Shown here: positions 9,073 to 18,036 of the stretch, one piece after another
Numbering within the stretch: position 1 is the first letter of the stretch
Layout: each line of letters opens with the position of its first letter
From: Saccharopolyspora oryzae
GTDB taxonomy: Bacteria > Actinomycetota > Actinomycetes > Mycobacteriales > Pseudonocardiaceae
Direction: 5' to 3'
DNA: 64,000 bases
Assembly (NCBI RefSeq): GCF_027853915.1
Contig: NZ_JAQGLA010000008.1
Coordinates: 110,471 to 174,470 of the forward strand
Program-made: the position numbers and the translations under genes
Notes under the pieces: generated by a model
Seen by the model: the letters and a program-made list of their open reading frames with translations, nothing else
What the model was told of the DNA's origin: nothing
The model's database searches: none

Positions 9073-9147
9073 CAACCGATCGAAAAACGCTTGGAGATCA
9101 TCTACGAGGTCTCCGCCGACCGGCTGCAACCGTCCGATGCCGGCTAG
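9073..9147 (+). pseudogene. Possible C-terminal remnant of a GNAT acetyltransferase
   Basis: The plus-strand frame ending at TAG 9145-9147 reads IEKRLEIIYEVSADRL near its end. This resembles the C-terminus of the acetyltransferase at 9880-10428 (DGLEIVYEIPADQL). No start or upstream GNAT core is present in this frame. It could be a decayed duplicate, but the match is short and may be chance. Confidence 0.3.
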
Positions 9148-9704
9148 CGCTCCTGCTTGCTCGCCCGCCACTCCGGGGCCAGGACGGACCAGATCTCCAG
9201 GTCCTGCCGTTCACCGCGGTGCAGGCCGGCTCCGCGGAGCGTGCCGTCCTTGACCATGCCCAGCCGCTTGGCCACCGCGATGCTGGCCTGGTTCGCCGCC
9301 GAGACGCGCCACTCCACCCGGTGGATGCCGCGCTCCTCCACGGCCCAGTCGATGATCACCTGCGCCGCCCTGGTGACCAGTCCCCGGCCCGCCGCCGACG
9401 GCTCCAGCCAGCAGCCCGCCTCGGCGATGCCGCGCGGGACGTCCATCGTCCGGAAGAGAACACCGCCGACCAGCTGGTCCTGCACCCAGATCCCGTAGAT
9501 CCGCGCGGTGTCGGCCGCGGCCTTCGCCGCGTACTGCTGGAGGAACGAGCGGCTCGAATCCAGATCGGTGACCATGTCAGCCAGCCCGATGTGCTGACCG
9601 ATGAATTCCCTCCCCCGGTTCATGTGGGCCAGGAACTCCTCCGCCGACCACGGCTCCAGCGGGCGGAGCTCAGCGCCGTCGTCACCCAGGGAAATCGAGA
9701 ACAT
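9144..9704 (-). CDS. GNAT acetyltransferase, RimJ/RimL type
   Basis: A 186-residue N-acetyltransferase. The segment AEAGCWLEPSAAGRGLVTRAAQ contains the acetyl-CoA pyrophosphate loop (SAAGRGL). RVEWRVSAANQASIAVAKRLG is the typical last part of RimJ/RimL-like proteins that modify protein N-termini. The target is unknown. The frame extends upstream to 9755; ATG at 9704 (MFSISLGDDGAELRPLEPW) begins where family members usually begin. It is divergent from the next acetyltransferase gene. Confidence 0.82.
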   Translation of the reverse strand: MFSISLGDDGAELRPLEPWSAEEFLAHMNRGREFIGQHIGLADMVTDLDSSRSFLQQYAAKAAADTARIYGIWVQDQLVGGVLFRTMDVPRGIAEAGCWLEPSAAGRGLVTRAAQVIIDWAVEERGIHRVEWRVSAANQASIAVAKRLGMVKDGTLRGAGLHRGERQDLEIWSVLAPEWRASKQER

Positions 9705-9879
9705 CGCGACCTTCCACGACCGAATGAAGCGGGACCGCGGTGAAGATTGCCGCACCGGGACGCCTGTGCAAAGCGCTTTTCGCCAGAAACCCGACCTGCC
9801 CGACGCCCGGCCGCTGGGACCCGCCGAAGCATCCGAAAATCAGGTGCGCTTCCCGGCGTCCGGCTGGAAGTCTTTCGCG

Positions 9880-10428
9880 ATGACCGACGAACCCACTCCC
9901 GAGCAGCACCGCAAGCCTGACGTTCGGATCGTGCACCTGAGCGGCCCCGTGTTCCAGGCACTGGCCGCCGGGGATCTGGCTGCGGCGAACGCTGTCAGCC
10001 CAGTGCCCCTCACCACCCACTTCACCGACCCGGACTGGCGCGGGGTGTGGTTGATGCGCGGCGAGCAGGCCGAGGAGGATCCCGCCAGCGCCGGGTGGGT
10101 GACCGGAGTCATCTGGGATGAGCAGCGTCAGCTGGCGGTCGGCCACGCCGGCTACCACGGACCTCCGGACGCATCGGGGTTGGTGGAGATCGGTTACGCG
10201 GTCGATCCCGCGCACCGCCGGCGCGGTTACGCCCGCGCAGCGCTGGAATCCCTCCTCGAGCGCGCTGCCCGAGAGCCAGGAGTGCGCACGGTCCGGGTCA
10301 CCATCAGCCCGGACAACACGGCGTCCTACCGGTTGGCGTCCCAGTACGGCTTCATCGAGGTCGGAGACCAGTGGGACGAAGAGGACGGCTTGGAGATCGT
10401 CTACGAGATCCCCGCGGATCAGCTGTGA
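9880..10428 (+). CDS. GNAT family N-acetyltransferase
   Basis: A 182-residue GNAT protein. The acetyl-CoA motif A is EIGYAVDPAHRRRGYARAALE, followed by RVTISPDNTASYRLASQYGF. This pattern matches the RimJ/RimL-like branch acting on small amines or protein ends; the substrate cannot be assigned. The frame is open upstream to 9601, but the earlier part runs antisense to the neighbouring acetyltransferase, so ATG at 9880 is preferred. The ribosome site is weak. Confidence 0.8.
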   Translation: MTDEPTPEQHRKPDVRIVHLSGPVFQALAAGDLAAANAVSPVPLTTHFTDPDWRGVWLMRGEQAEEDPASAGWVTGVIWDEQRQLAVGHAGYHGPPDASGLVEIGYAVDPAHRRRGYARAALESLLERAAREPGVRTVRVTISPDNTASYRLASQYGFIEVGDQWDEEDGLEIVYEIPADQL

Positions 10429-10571
10429 TCGGGAGCCAGCACGGGCCGCGGCAGCAGATCGCCGCCTGCACGGGCGCCGACAGCTGAAGTTCGCATCGCC
10501 GGTGCGGCACGCGCACGACCGAAAACGCTTTGCGGTCGAAGATCGGCACGTGTGACGCTGCCGACGTGGAG

Positions 10572-11456
10572 ATGCACGCCGACCAGTTGACCGTGTCACC
10601 GGAGATGGTGCGCGAGTTGGTTGATGAGCAGTTCCCCGAGTGGTGCGGGTTGCCCATCCGGGAGCTCGCTTCGGAGGGGACCGTCAACGCGATCTTCCGC
10701 ATCGGCGAGGACTTCGCGGCTCGGTTTCCGTTGGAGCCCGGAGACGTCGAATCTGTGCGGCGGAAGCGGGAGGAAGAGGCCTCCGCAGCTCGTGAGCTGT
10801 TCGGGCGCACGCGGTTCCGCACTCCTGAGCCGGTCGCGTTCGGCGAGCCCGGGGCCGGGTATCCGCTTCCGTGGTCGGTGCAGAGCTGGCTGCCCGGGGT
10901 CGTGGCCACCGAGGAAGATCCGCGCGAATCGGTCGCTTTCGCACGTGACCTGGGCGAGTTCATCCGCGGTGTTCGGTCGATCGACACGCGCGGGCGGACG
11001 TTCTCCGGGGACGGCCGGGGCGGCGACCTGCGATCGCACGACGCGTGGCTGGAGACCTGCTTCGGCAACAGCGTCGGACTCCTCGACGTCGCGCGGCTCC
11101 GGCAGGTGTGGGAAGCCCTGCGGGAGCTGCCCCGCGATTCGCCCGATGTGATGACGCACGGCGACCTGATTCCCGGCAACGTGCTCGTGTCCCGCGGGCG
11201 GCTGGCCGGGATCATCGACGTCGGCGGGCTGGGGCCGGCCGATCCCGCGCTGGACCTCGTCGCGGCCTGGCACCTGCTCGACGGGGAACCGCGGCAGGCG
11301 CTGCGCGACGAGCTCGGCTGCGGCCACCTCGAGTGGGAGCGCGGCAAGGCGTGGGCGTTCGTGCAGGCCATGGGCCTGGTCTGGTACTACGTCGAGAGCA
11401 ACCCGACCATGAGCCTGCTGGGCAGGCGCACCTTGGAACGCGTCCTGGCGGGCTGA
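10572..11456 (+). CDS. APH-fold phosphotransferase (aminoglycoside phosphotransferase family)
   Basis: A 294-residue kinase-like protein. The Brenner motif is MTHGDLIPGNVL, with the catalytic Asp in HGDxxPxN. It is followed by IIDVGGLGPADPALDLVAAW, equivalent to the metal-binding IDFE...GDP motif but with VGG instead of the usual F/W-x-D/E. The nucleotide-binding N-lobe begins GLPIRELASEGTVNAIFRIG. Such proteins phosphorylate aminoglycosides, macrolides or small metabolites. The divergence at the IDF position and the lack of a resistance context make a metabolite kinase as likely as drug resistance. A GTG two codons upstream of the chosen ATG is an alternative start. Confidence 0.82.
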   Translation: MHADQLTVSPEMVRELVDEQFPEWCGLPIRELASEGTVNAIFRIGEDFAARFPLEPGDVESVRRKREEEASAARELFGRTRFRTPEPVAFGEPGAGYPLPWSVQSWLPGVVATEEDPRESVAFARDLGEFIRGVRSIDTRGRTFSGDGRGGDLRSHDAWLETCFGNSVGLLDVARLRQVWEALRELPRDSPDVMTHGDLIPGNVLVSRGRLAGIIDVGGLGPADPALDLVAAWHLLDGEPRQALRDELGCGHLEWERGKAWAFVQAMGLVWYYVESNPTMSLLGRRTLERVLAG

Positions 11457-11511
11457 GCTCATCGTTCGGCGGGCGGATGCGCCGTTCGGCGGGCGTGTGA
11501 GGATTCGGGGC

Positions 11512-13029
11512 GTGATTCCAGATCTGTCCCACGACCGCATCGACCGACTTCGCGACGCGTTTCGCGCCGCTGGATACGACGCCGACGGCGTCGTCGAACT
11601 GCTCGGCCCGGAAGCGCACATCTCCCTCGGGCGCGGCGAGCTGGTGCCCGCGCTGCGCGCCACTGCCGACGGCGGGCCGCTCGGCACCCTCATCCGCCTG
11701 TTCCTGCTCGGCCAGGCCGAGCCGCAGGCCGCCGTCGAGGCCGCTTTCGCGCCGCTGCCGCTGGCCGAAGCGCAGGCCGCCGGGATCGTCGTCGCCGACG
11801 GCGACCGGGTGCGCGCCGGGCTCGACGTCCGCCCGCACGGCGTCGGCGACGACTCGTGGTGGGTGATGTCCGACCTGGACTCGGAGCTGCGCGGCGGGCG
11901 CCCGGTCGAGCCGGACCACGTGCTCGGCATCGGGCACGCCTCGCTGAGCCTGGTCCGGGCCACCTCGCGGCGGGAGGTCGGCTCGGTGCTCGACCTGGGC
12001 ACCGGCTGCGGCGTGCAGGCCCTGCACGCGAGCAAGCACGCTCAGCGCATCACCGCGACCGATGTCTCGAAGCGGGCGTTGGCGCTGGCCGACGCGACGT
12101 TCCGGCTCAACGAGCTCGACGTCGAGCTCGCCGAGGGCGAGTGGTTCGAGCCGGTGCGCGGGCGCCGCTTCGACATGGTGGTGTGCAACCCGCCGTTCGT
12201 GGTGGGGCCGCCGCGCACCGACTTCACCTACCGGGACTCCGGCCTGGCCGGTGACGACGCGAGCGCGCTGGTGGTGCGCCAGCTGCCCTCCTTCCTCAAC
12301 GAGGGCGGCACCGGGCAGCTGCTGGCGTCCTGGGTGCACCGCGAAGGCGAGGACTGGGAGGACCGCGTGTCCCGGTGGCTGCCGCCGGGCGCCGGGGTGG
12401 ACGCCTGGTTCGTGCAGCGCGACGTCGCCGACCCGGCGCTGTACGTCGGCACCTGGCTGCGCGACGCGGGCTACGACCTGCGCTCACCCGCGGGCCAGCA
12501 GAAGGCCGGCGAGTGGCTGGACTGGTTCGAGGACAACGGCGTGCTCGGCATCGGGTTCGGGTTCGTCACCCTTCGCCGCACCGACGCCGAGCGCGGCGAG
12601 GTCGTCTGCGAGGACCTGCGGCACGCCTTCGAGGACCCGCTGGGCCCGGAGTCGGACCAGTGGCTGCGCCGCGTCGACTGGCTGCGCGCGCACGGCTCGA
12701 ACGACGGGCTGCTGGCCGCACGCCTGATCACCGCGGACAGCACCGTGCTGGAGCAGGTGTCCGCGCCCGGCGACGAGGGCTGGAGCCCGCTGGTGCACCG
12801 CCTGCACCGCACCGACGGCCCGGGCTGGCAGCACGAGGTCGACGAGCTCGGCGTGCGGCTGCTCGCCGGGTGCCGGGGCGCGCTGCCGCTGGAGGAGCTG
12901 ATCGAACTGCTCGCGATGGGATTCGGCGAGGACTCCGAGGAACTGACCCGCGCCGCGCTGCCCGTGGTGCGCGAGCTCATCCGGCACGGAATGCTCGTTC
13001 CTGCGGAATGGGCGGGTGGTGCGCAATGA
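11512..13029 (+). CDS. SAM-dependent N-methyltransferase (HemK/PrmC-like)
   Basis: A 505-residue class I methyltransferase. The SAM-binding motif VLDLGTGCGVQALHAS is near residue 158 and the catalytic NPPF motif (MVVCNPPFVVGPP) near 223. NPPF/NPPY marks enzymes that methylate an amide or exocyclic nitrogen, as in protein glutamine or nucleic-acid base methylation. A family-specific N-terminal domain of about 150 residues and a C-terminal domain of about 200 lie either side. The start is taken as GTG 11512, with TGAGGA eight bases upstream; GTG 11497 is also in frame. Its stop overlaps the dtd start (ATGA), so the two are translationally coupled. Confidence 0.85.
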   Translation: MIPDLSHDRIDRLRDAFRAAGYDADGVVELLGPEAHISLGRGELVPALRATADGGPLGTLIRLFLLGQAEPQAAVEAAFAPLPLAEAQAAGIVVADGDRVRAGLDVRPHGVGDDSWWVMSDLDSELRGGRPVEPDHVLGIGHASLSLVRATSRREVGSVLDLGTGCGVQALHASKHAQRITATDVSKRALALADATFRLNELDVELAEGEWFEPVRGRRFDMVVCNPPFVVGPPRTDFTYRDSGLAGDDASALVVRQLPSFLNEGGTGQLLASWVHREGEDWEDRVSRWLPPGAGVDAWFVQRDVADPALYVGTWLRDAGYDLRSPAGQQKAGEWLDWFEDNGVLGIGFGFVTLRRTDAERGEVVCEDLRHAFEDPLGPESDQWLRRVDWLRAHGSNDGLLAARLITADSTVLEQVSAPGDEGWSPLVHRLHRTDGPGWQHEVDELGVRLLAGCRGALPLEELIELLAMGFGEDSEELTRAALPVVRELIRHGMLVPAEWAGGAQ

Positions 13030-13451
13030 GGGCAATCGCCACTCGGGTCACTCGGGCCTCGGTAACGGTCGATGGCGTCGTCGTCGGCAAGATCGAAGAG
13101 CCCGGGCTGTTAGTGCTATTGGGTGTGACGCATTCCGACGGGCGTGAAGAAGTCGTCAAAATGGCGCGCAAACTGCACGAGATTCGCGCGCTGCGCGACG
13201 AGGAGTCCTGTGCCACGACCGGGGCACCGCTGCTCGTCGTAAGCCAGTTCACGCTGTACGGCTCGACCCGCAAGGGACGCCGCCCGTCGTGGACCGAGGC
13301 AGCCCGCCCGGAGCACGCCGAACCGCTGGTGGAGGCGGTCGTGGCGGAGTTGCGGGAGCGGGGCGCGGGGGTGTCCACAGGGACCTTCGGGGCGATGATG
13401 TCGGTGGAGAGCGTCAACGACGGGCCATTCACACTTTTGGTTGAGGTGTAA
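13026..13451 (+). CDS. dtd: D-aminoacyl-tRNA deacylase
   Basis: A 141-residue DTD enzyme, which hydrolyses D-amino acids (and mischarged glycine) from tRNA. The two signature motifs are present: SQFTLYG (73-79) and NDGPFTL (131-137), the latter with Phe where Val is usual. The Gly-Pro that proofreads chirality is kept. The length is exactly typical. Its ATG overlaps the stop of the preceding methyltransferase gene. A short 7-bp hairpin (459-465 with 473-479 of the 13 kb line) follows the stop. Confidence 0.93.
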   Translation: MRAIATRVTRASVTVDGVVVGKIEEPGLLVLLGVTHSDGREEVVKMARKLHEIRALRDEESCATTGAPLLVVSQFTLYGSTRKGRRPSWTEAARPEHAEPLVEAVVAELRERGAGVSTGTFGAMMSVESVNDGPFTLLVEV

Positions 13452-13534
13452 ATGTAACGAGGATTCTCAGGAAATCCTCAGACTTGGTGGCGCAACGGAT
13501 GTGACCGCCATGACGTCTCCCAATCGAGAACTTC

Positions 13535-13561
13535 GGGAACGAATTCGGCACGCCGGTCGTT
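13535..13561 (+). promoter_or_regulatory. ECF-sigma type promoter of sigB
   Basis: GGGAAC at 13535-13540 is followed by exactly 18 bases and GTT at 13559-13561. This is a perfect match to the SigR/SigH-type GGGAA(C/T)-N18-GTT pattern. Transcription would start near 13568, leaving a leader of about 170 bases before sigB. In M. tuberculosis sigB is driven by stress ECF sigma factors, which supports the call. Confidence 0.65.
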
Positions 13562-13738
13562 TTCCAGGTAACGAAGCTTCGACGGCCATGCCGAGAGGTG
13601 CCCCGCACTGATCGACAACACCCGGAGGAGACGTCGACGCGCAAGCCCGTACCAACGAGCGTACGCGTCAAACGCACCGCGCAACGGCGCGCAGGTGTGA
13701 ATTGCGCCAGCCAAGCCAGCCCGTCAGGGAGGGAGCTC

Positions 13739-14710
13739 ATGACCGTCCCGCAGACCACCAAGCCAGACGTCGCAGTTGCCGAAGACCTGGACACCCAGGG
13801 CCCATCGGCTGACCTGGTGCGCGTCTACCTCAACGGCATCGGGCGAACCGCGCTGCTCACCGCACAGGAAGAGGTCGACCTCGCCAAGCGCATCGAGGCC
13901 GGGGTGTTCGCCAAGCACCTGCTGGAAACCAGCAACAACCTCTCCCCCGAGCGGCGCACCGACCTCAACGCCGTGGTCCGGGACGGTCGTCGAGCCAAGA
14001 ACCACCTGATGGAGGCCAACCTCCGCCTGGTGGTCAGCCTCGCCAAGCGCTACACCGGTCGCGGCATGCCGCTGCTGGACCTCATCCAGGAGGGCAACCT
14101 GGGCCTGATCCGTGCGGTCGAGAAGTTCGACTACACCAAGGGCTTCAAGTTCTCCACCTACGCCACCTGGTGGATCCGGCAGGCCATCACCCGCGGCATG
14201 GCCGACCAGAGCCGCACCATCCGCCTGCCCGTCCACCTGGTCGAGCAGGTCAACAAGCTGGCCCGCATCAAGCGCGACCTGCACCAGAAGCTCGGCCGGG
14301 AAGCCACCGACGACGAGCTGTCCGAAGAGGCCGGCATCCCGGTGGAGAAGATCCTCGACCTGATGGACCACTCCCGCGACCCGGTCAGCCTGGACATGCC
14401 GGTCGGTGCCGAGGAGGACGCGCCGCTCGGTGACTTCATCGAGGACGCCGAATCCGCCGACGCCGAGAACGCGGTGATCTCCGGCTTCCTGCAGGACGAC
14501 CTGCGCCGCGTGCTTGCCACCCTGGAAGAGCGCGAGCAGTCGGTGATCCGGATGCGCTACGGCCTCGACGACGGCCAGCCGCGCACCCTGGACCAGATCG
14601 GCAAGGCGTTCGGCCTGTCCCGCGAGCGGGTCCGGCAGATCGAGCGCGAGGTCATGTCCAAGCTCCGGCAGGGCGACCGCGCCGACCGCCTGCGCGCCTA
14701 CGCGAGTTGA
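13739..14710 (+). CDS. sigB: RNA polymerase sigma factor SigB (group 2)
   Basis: A 323-residue primary-like sigma factor. Region 1.2 is near the N-terminus ([19 protein letters not shown]). Region 2 runs about 90-160 and contains [20 protein letters not shown]. Region 3 follows, then region 4.2 ([20 protein letters not shown]). It lacks the long N-terminal extension of SigA and ends DRLRAYAS, as SigB proteins do. The ATG at 13739 is preceded by GGGAGGGAG. The gene is monocistronic, with an ECF-type promoter upstream and a hairpin 24 bases after its stop. It is expected to support stress and stationary-phase transcription. Confidence 0.93.
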   Translation: MTVPQTTKPDVAVAEDLDTQGPSADLVRVYLNGIGRTALLTAQEEVDLAKRIEAGVFAKHLLETSNNLSPERRTDLNAVVRDGRRAKNHLMEANLRLVVSLAKRYTGRGMPLLDLIQEGNLGLIRAVEKFDYTKGFKFSTYATWWIRQAITRGMADQSRTIRLPVHLVEQVNKLARIKRDLHQKLGREATDDELSEEAGIPVEKILDLMDHSRDPVSLDMPVGAEEDAPLGDFIEDAESADAENAVISGFLQDDLRRVLATLEEREQSVIRMRYGLDDGQPRTLDQIGKAFGLSRERVRQIEREVMSKLRQGDRADRLRAYAS

Positions 14711-14734
14711 CCGCGCTGGTTTGGGGTGACGTGT

Positions 14735-14753
14735 GTCCGCGGAAAGCGCGGAC
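14735..14753 (+). terminator. Hairpin after sigB
   Basis: A perfect 7-bp stem, GTCCGCG (14735-14741) with CGCGGAC (14747-14753), closes a GAAAG loop. Confidence 0.6.
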
Positions 14754-15134
14754 CACGGCGCGGTCAAGATGATGTTGCGGGGGCCGAGCCCCCGCAGACC
14801 CCCACGGTGCGGTGGTGACGTACAGGAGGGCTCCTCGCCCTCCTGACGTTCCCAACCTGCTCACGGACCAGCCCTTGTTCGGTCTGGTCCGTGGGACGCC
14901 CGGGGTTGGGGGTTGGTCCCCCCGAGGTTTTGTTGTTGACCCGGTTGGCTTGTTGACCTTTTGGGGTGGTGGGGGCAGGGTTTTTGGGCTTGGGGGTTTT
15001 GTTCTTTGGCTTCGCGGTGGGTTTCCGCCGCTTTCTCCGGGAGGCCGGGGTCGTCGTTTGGACGGGTCCGACCTCCCGACCCTTACTTGGGCGGGCCCTC
15101 GGCTCGACGCTCTGAGGGTCGCACTGGGTTTGCG
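14754..15134. other. Hairpin-rich noncoding region with strand-skewed G/T tract
   Basis: No gene is supported here. Stem-loops lie at 14777-14795 (GCGGGGGC, loop CGA), 14823-14845 (CAGGAGGGC, 5-base loop) and 14862-14893 (CACGGACCAG, 12-base loop). From about 14900 to 15030 the plus strand is almost only G and T, with runs such as GGTTTTGTTGTTG. A minus-strand frame crossing it is low-complexity Lys/Pro/Thr and looks non-coding. Candidate readings are a repeated extragenic element or a structured RNA. Confidence 0.5.
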
Positions 15135-15179
15135 CGAACGGCCTGTTCACCTCGTGCTTTGAGGTGAACAGGCCGTTCG
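15135..15179. terminator. Long perfect hairpin, bidirectional terminator
   Basis: A perfect 19-bp stem (15135-15153 with 15161-15179) encloses a 7-base loop, GTGCTTT. It sits 11 bases beyond the stop of the minus-strand phosphatase gene and ends the sigB-side noncoding region. Confidence 0.85.
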
Positions 15180-15190
15180 TCTTGGTGCGG

Positions 15191-15943
15191 TCAGGGCTTC
15201 GGGGTGAACTTGTGGCGCCAGCGGGTCAGCTCTTGTTCCGTGGCTCCGTGGGATCGGAGCCAGCCCGCCGCTCCGCCTTCGTGGGCGGCGAAGGTCGCCA
15301 GGACGCTTTCGATCGCCTCGGTGGGAGTCGACATGAGCTCTCGGACCACTTCCTCGTCCACACCTGGTGGGAGGACCGGGGCCGCGTCCAGGCGCTTGAG
15401 GACCCCGAACATGTTCTGGTCGGTGCGGGCGTAGTCGGCCACGATCGCGTCTTCGCGGACCCCCACCGCGCTCAGCAGCATGGCCGCCGACACCCCGGTG
15501 CGGTCCTTGCCCGCAGCGCAGTGGATCAGGACCGGGCCGTCGGCTTCCAGCGCGATGCGGAACACCTCGACCAGCTTCTTCGAGGCTCCCTGCAAGATCG
15601 TCTGGTAGAGCTTGGTCAGGTCGTGCGCCGAGTCGTCGAGCTCGAGCTCGACCTCGTCGAGGTCCTCCAGCAGCGGGATGTGGCGCACCTCCGCGACCTC
15701 CGCCAGCGGGTGCTGCTTGCCCTCCGTCTCCCACGAATCGCGCAGGTCGACCACCACCTTCGGCGGCCAGCTCGGCATGCCGTCCGGGGCGCGATCGCCG
15801 GTGTGCGGCGCATCACTGCGGTAGACGACGCCCGTTCGGGTCATCGCACCGTCCCCGACGGGCTGTCCGCCCAGGTCGCGAAGGTTGACCAGCCGGTCGA
15901 GTGGATCCGTCGTCGACAAAGTGACCTCCGTAGCTGCGGGCAC
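15191..15943 (-). CDS. Tyrosine/lipid phosphatase, MptpB-like
   Basis: A 250-residue phosphatase with the P-loop HCAAGKDRTG (Cys142 nucleophile, Arg148). The Lys inside the loop is typical of the MptpB (Y_phosphatase3) family, which acts on phosphotyrosine, phosphoserine/threonine and phosphoinositides. The N-terminal NLRDLGG element is also family-specific, and VVVDLRDSWE precedes the loop. No signal peptide is seen. The start is a GTG with a weak ribosome site. A second family member lies at 55212-55931. Confidence 0.88.
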   Translation of the reverse strand: MPAATEVTLSTTDPLDRLVNLRDLGGQPVGDGAMTRTGVVYRSDAPHTGDRAPDGMPSWPPKVVVDLRDSWETEGKQHPLAEVAEVRHIPLLEDLDEVELELDDSAHDLTKLYQTILQGASKKLVEVFRIALEADGPVLIHCAAGKDRTGVSAAMLLSAVGVREDAIVADYARTDQNMFGVLKRLDAAPVLPPGVDEEVVRELMSTPTEAIESVLATFAAHEGGAAGWLRSHGATEQELTRWRHKFTPKP

Positions 15944-16115
15944 CGCTCGAAGTGCGGCGACAAGTCCTGCTGCCAGCGTCGCAGGTTCCGCACCGCTCCC
16001 CGCACACCGGTCGGAGGCGTTTCGTCACACCTGAGCCACCCCCGTGGACGCGCTGATCCACCACGCGGTTACATGGGGCATCGCGTAACCCGAACGCGCG
16101 CAAAGGAGCCGCGAC

Positions 16116-17771
16116 GTGACCACCACGAAGTTCGATTTCACCGAGGTACTGCCGCTCGGCCCCGACAACACCGAATACCGCCTGGTCACCGACGAAGGTG
16201 TTCGAGTGGTCGAGGCCGCGGGGCGGCGCTTCCTGGAAGTCGAGCCGACCACGCTCACCGCCCTGGCCAGCGAGGCGATCAAGGACATCCAGCACCTGCT
16301 GCGCCCGTCGCACCTGACCCAGCTGCGTGCGATCATCGACGACCCGGAAGCCAGCCCGAACGACCGGTTCGTGGCGACCGACCTGCTGCGCAACGCGTGC
16401 GTCTCGGCAGGCGGCGTGCTGCCGATGTGCCAGGACACCGGCACCGCGATCGTGATCGGCAAGCGCACCGAGTCCGTGCTCACCGGCGGTCAGGACGAGC
16501 AGGCGCTGGCGCGCGGCATCTTCGACGCCTACCAGGACCTGAACCTGCGGTACTCGCAGATGGCTCCGCTGAACTTCTGGGAAGAGCGCAACACCGGCAG
16601 CAACCTGCCCGCGCAGATCGAGCTGTACTCCAAGGCCGGCACCGATCCGCAGTACGACTTCCTGTTCATGGCCAAGGGCGGCGGCAGCGCGAACAAGACC
16701 TTCCTCTACCAGGAGACCAAGGCGCTGCTGAACCCGACGCGGCTCGGCCGGTTCCTCGAGGAGAAGCTGCGCTCGCTGGGCACCGCGGCCTGCCCGCCCT
16801 ACCACCTGGCGATCGTGGTCGGCGGCATGTCCGCCGAGTTCAACCTCAAGGTCGCCAAGCTCGCCTCCGCCCGCTACCTCGACGAACTGCCGCGCGAGGG
16901 CTCGGCGTCCGGGCACGCGCTGCGCGACGTCGAGATGGAGCAGCAGGTCCTGGAGATGACGCGGCAGTTCGGCATCGGCGCGCAGTTCGGCGGCAAGTAC
17001 TTCTGCCACGACGTGCGGGTCATCCGGCTGCCGCGCCACGGCGCGTCGCTGCCGGTGGGCGTCGCGGTGTCCTGCTCCGCGGACCGCCAGGCCAAGGCCA
17101 AGATCACCCCGGAGGGCGTGTTCCTGGAGCAGCTGGAGCGCGACCCGGCCCGCTACCTGCCGGACGTGGCCGACGAGCAGCTGTCCGACGAGGTCGTCAA
17201 GATCGACCTGAACCGCCCGATGGACGAGATCCGGTCCGAGCTGTCCAAGCTGCCGGTCAAGACCCGGGTGTCGCTGACCGGTCCGCTGGTGGTGGCGCGC
17301 GACATCGCGCACGCCAAGATCGCCGAGCGCCTCGACGCCGGCGAGCCGATGCCCGAGTACCTGCGCAACCACCCGGTGTACTACGCCGGTCCGGCGAAGA
17401 CGCCCGACGGCTACGCCTCCGGTTCCTTCGGCCCCACCACCGCGGGCCGAATGGACGCCTACGTGGAGCAGTTCCAGGCCGCGGGCGGCTCGCTGGTCAT
17501 GCTGGCCAAGGGCAACCGGTCGGCCAAGGTGACCGAGTCCTGCCGCACCCACGGCGGCTTCTACCTCGGTTCCATCGGTGGCCCGGCGGCCCGACTGGCT
17601 CAGGACTGCATCCGCAAGGTCGAGGTCCTGGAGTACCCCGAGCTCGGCATGGAGGCGGTCTGGCGGATCGAGGTCGAGGATTTCCCGGCCTTCATCGTGG
17701 TCGACGACAAGGGCGACGACTTCTTCGCCGAAGCCACCAAGCCGACCCTGCAGATCTCCTTCAACCGCTGA
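16116..17771 (+). CDS. fumA: Class I (Fe-S) fumarate hydratase
   Basis: A 551-residue single-chain class I fumarase interconverting fumarate and L-malate in the TCA cycle with an oxygen-sensitive 4Fe-4S cluster. Cluster cysteines are in MCQDTGT (Cys105), [15 protein letters not shown] and [17 protein letters not shown]. The fused alpha and beta parts and the length match the usual enzyme. The GTG start is preceded by AAAGGAG at good spacing. The gene is monocistronic and followed by two stem-loops. Class II FumC is not in the window. Confidence 0.93.
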   Translation: MTTTKFDFTEVLPLGPDNTEYRLVTDEGVRVVEAAGRRFLEVEPTTLTALASEAIKDIQHLLRPSHLTQLRAIIDDPEASPNDRFVATDLLRNACVSAGGVLPMCQDTGTAIVIGKRTESVLTGGQDEQALARGIFDAYQDLNLRYSQMAPLNFWEERNTGSNLPAQIELYSKAGTDPQYDFLFMAKGGGSANKTFLYQETKALLNPTRLGRFLEEKLRSLGTAACPPYHLAIVVGGMSAEFNLKVAKLASARYLDELPREGSASGHALRDVEMEQQVLEMTRQFGIGAQFGGKYFCHDVRVIRLPRHGASLPVGVAVSCSADRQAKAKITPEGVFLEQLERDPARYLPDVADEQLSDEVVKIDLNRPMDEIRSELSKLPVKTRVSLTGPLVVARDIAHAKIAERLDAGEPMPEYLRNHPVYYAGPAKTPDGYASGSFGPTTAGRMDAYVEQFQAAGGSLVMLAKGNRSAKVTESCRTHGGFYLGSIGGPAARLAQDCIRKVEVLEYPELGMEAVWRIEVEDFPAFIVVDDKGDDFFAEATKPTLQISFNR

Positions 17772-17800
17772 AGGAATGAGCACGAACTAGAAACATCTGA

Positions 17801-17845
17801 GTGCGGGTCGAGCTTTCTCCGGCAGGACGAGAACTCGACCCGCAC
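17801..17845 (+). terminator. Stem-loop after fumarase gene
   Basis: A perfect 12-bp stem, GTGCGGGTCGAG (17801-17812) with 17834-17845, encloses a 21-base loop. Confidence 0.7.
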
Positions 17846-17849
17846 CAGC

Positions 17850-17906
17850 GGAGAACGCCGCATTTCCTCAGGAGCCCCACCTCCCTTTGGAAATACGGCG
17901 TTCTCC
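17850..17906. terminator. Second long stem-loop between fumarase and lipoprotein genes
   Basis: An 18-bp stem with one mismatch (17850-17867 with 17889-17906) encloses a 21-base loop. It is about 130 bases from the end of the minus-strand lipoprotein gene and may terminate from that side. The space 17907-18036 shows nothing else. Confidence 0.55.
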
Positions 17907-18036
17907 TCATCTACTCAATGAGCCTTTTCCATCCTGTCTGGTCTGCGACTGCGAGGCATGACCGGCACCGCCACGCAGGACGAGGATGGAAAACCTCACT
18001 GTGTCCTCTCGGCAGGATTCCGTTGTGCGCCAACGA

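Noticed and set aside
14764..15150. Minus-strand frame of 128 codons, Lys/Pro/Thr-rich
   Set aside because: It is explained by the strand-skewed tract and runs through several hairpins; no domain or convincing ribosome site.
15164..17779. Plus-strand open frame of 871 codons over the phosphatase and fumarase genes
   Set aside because: It is an antisense and shifted-frame shadow of two clear genes, rich in Arg/Gly/Pro as such shadows are here.
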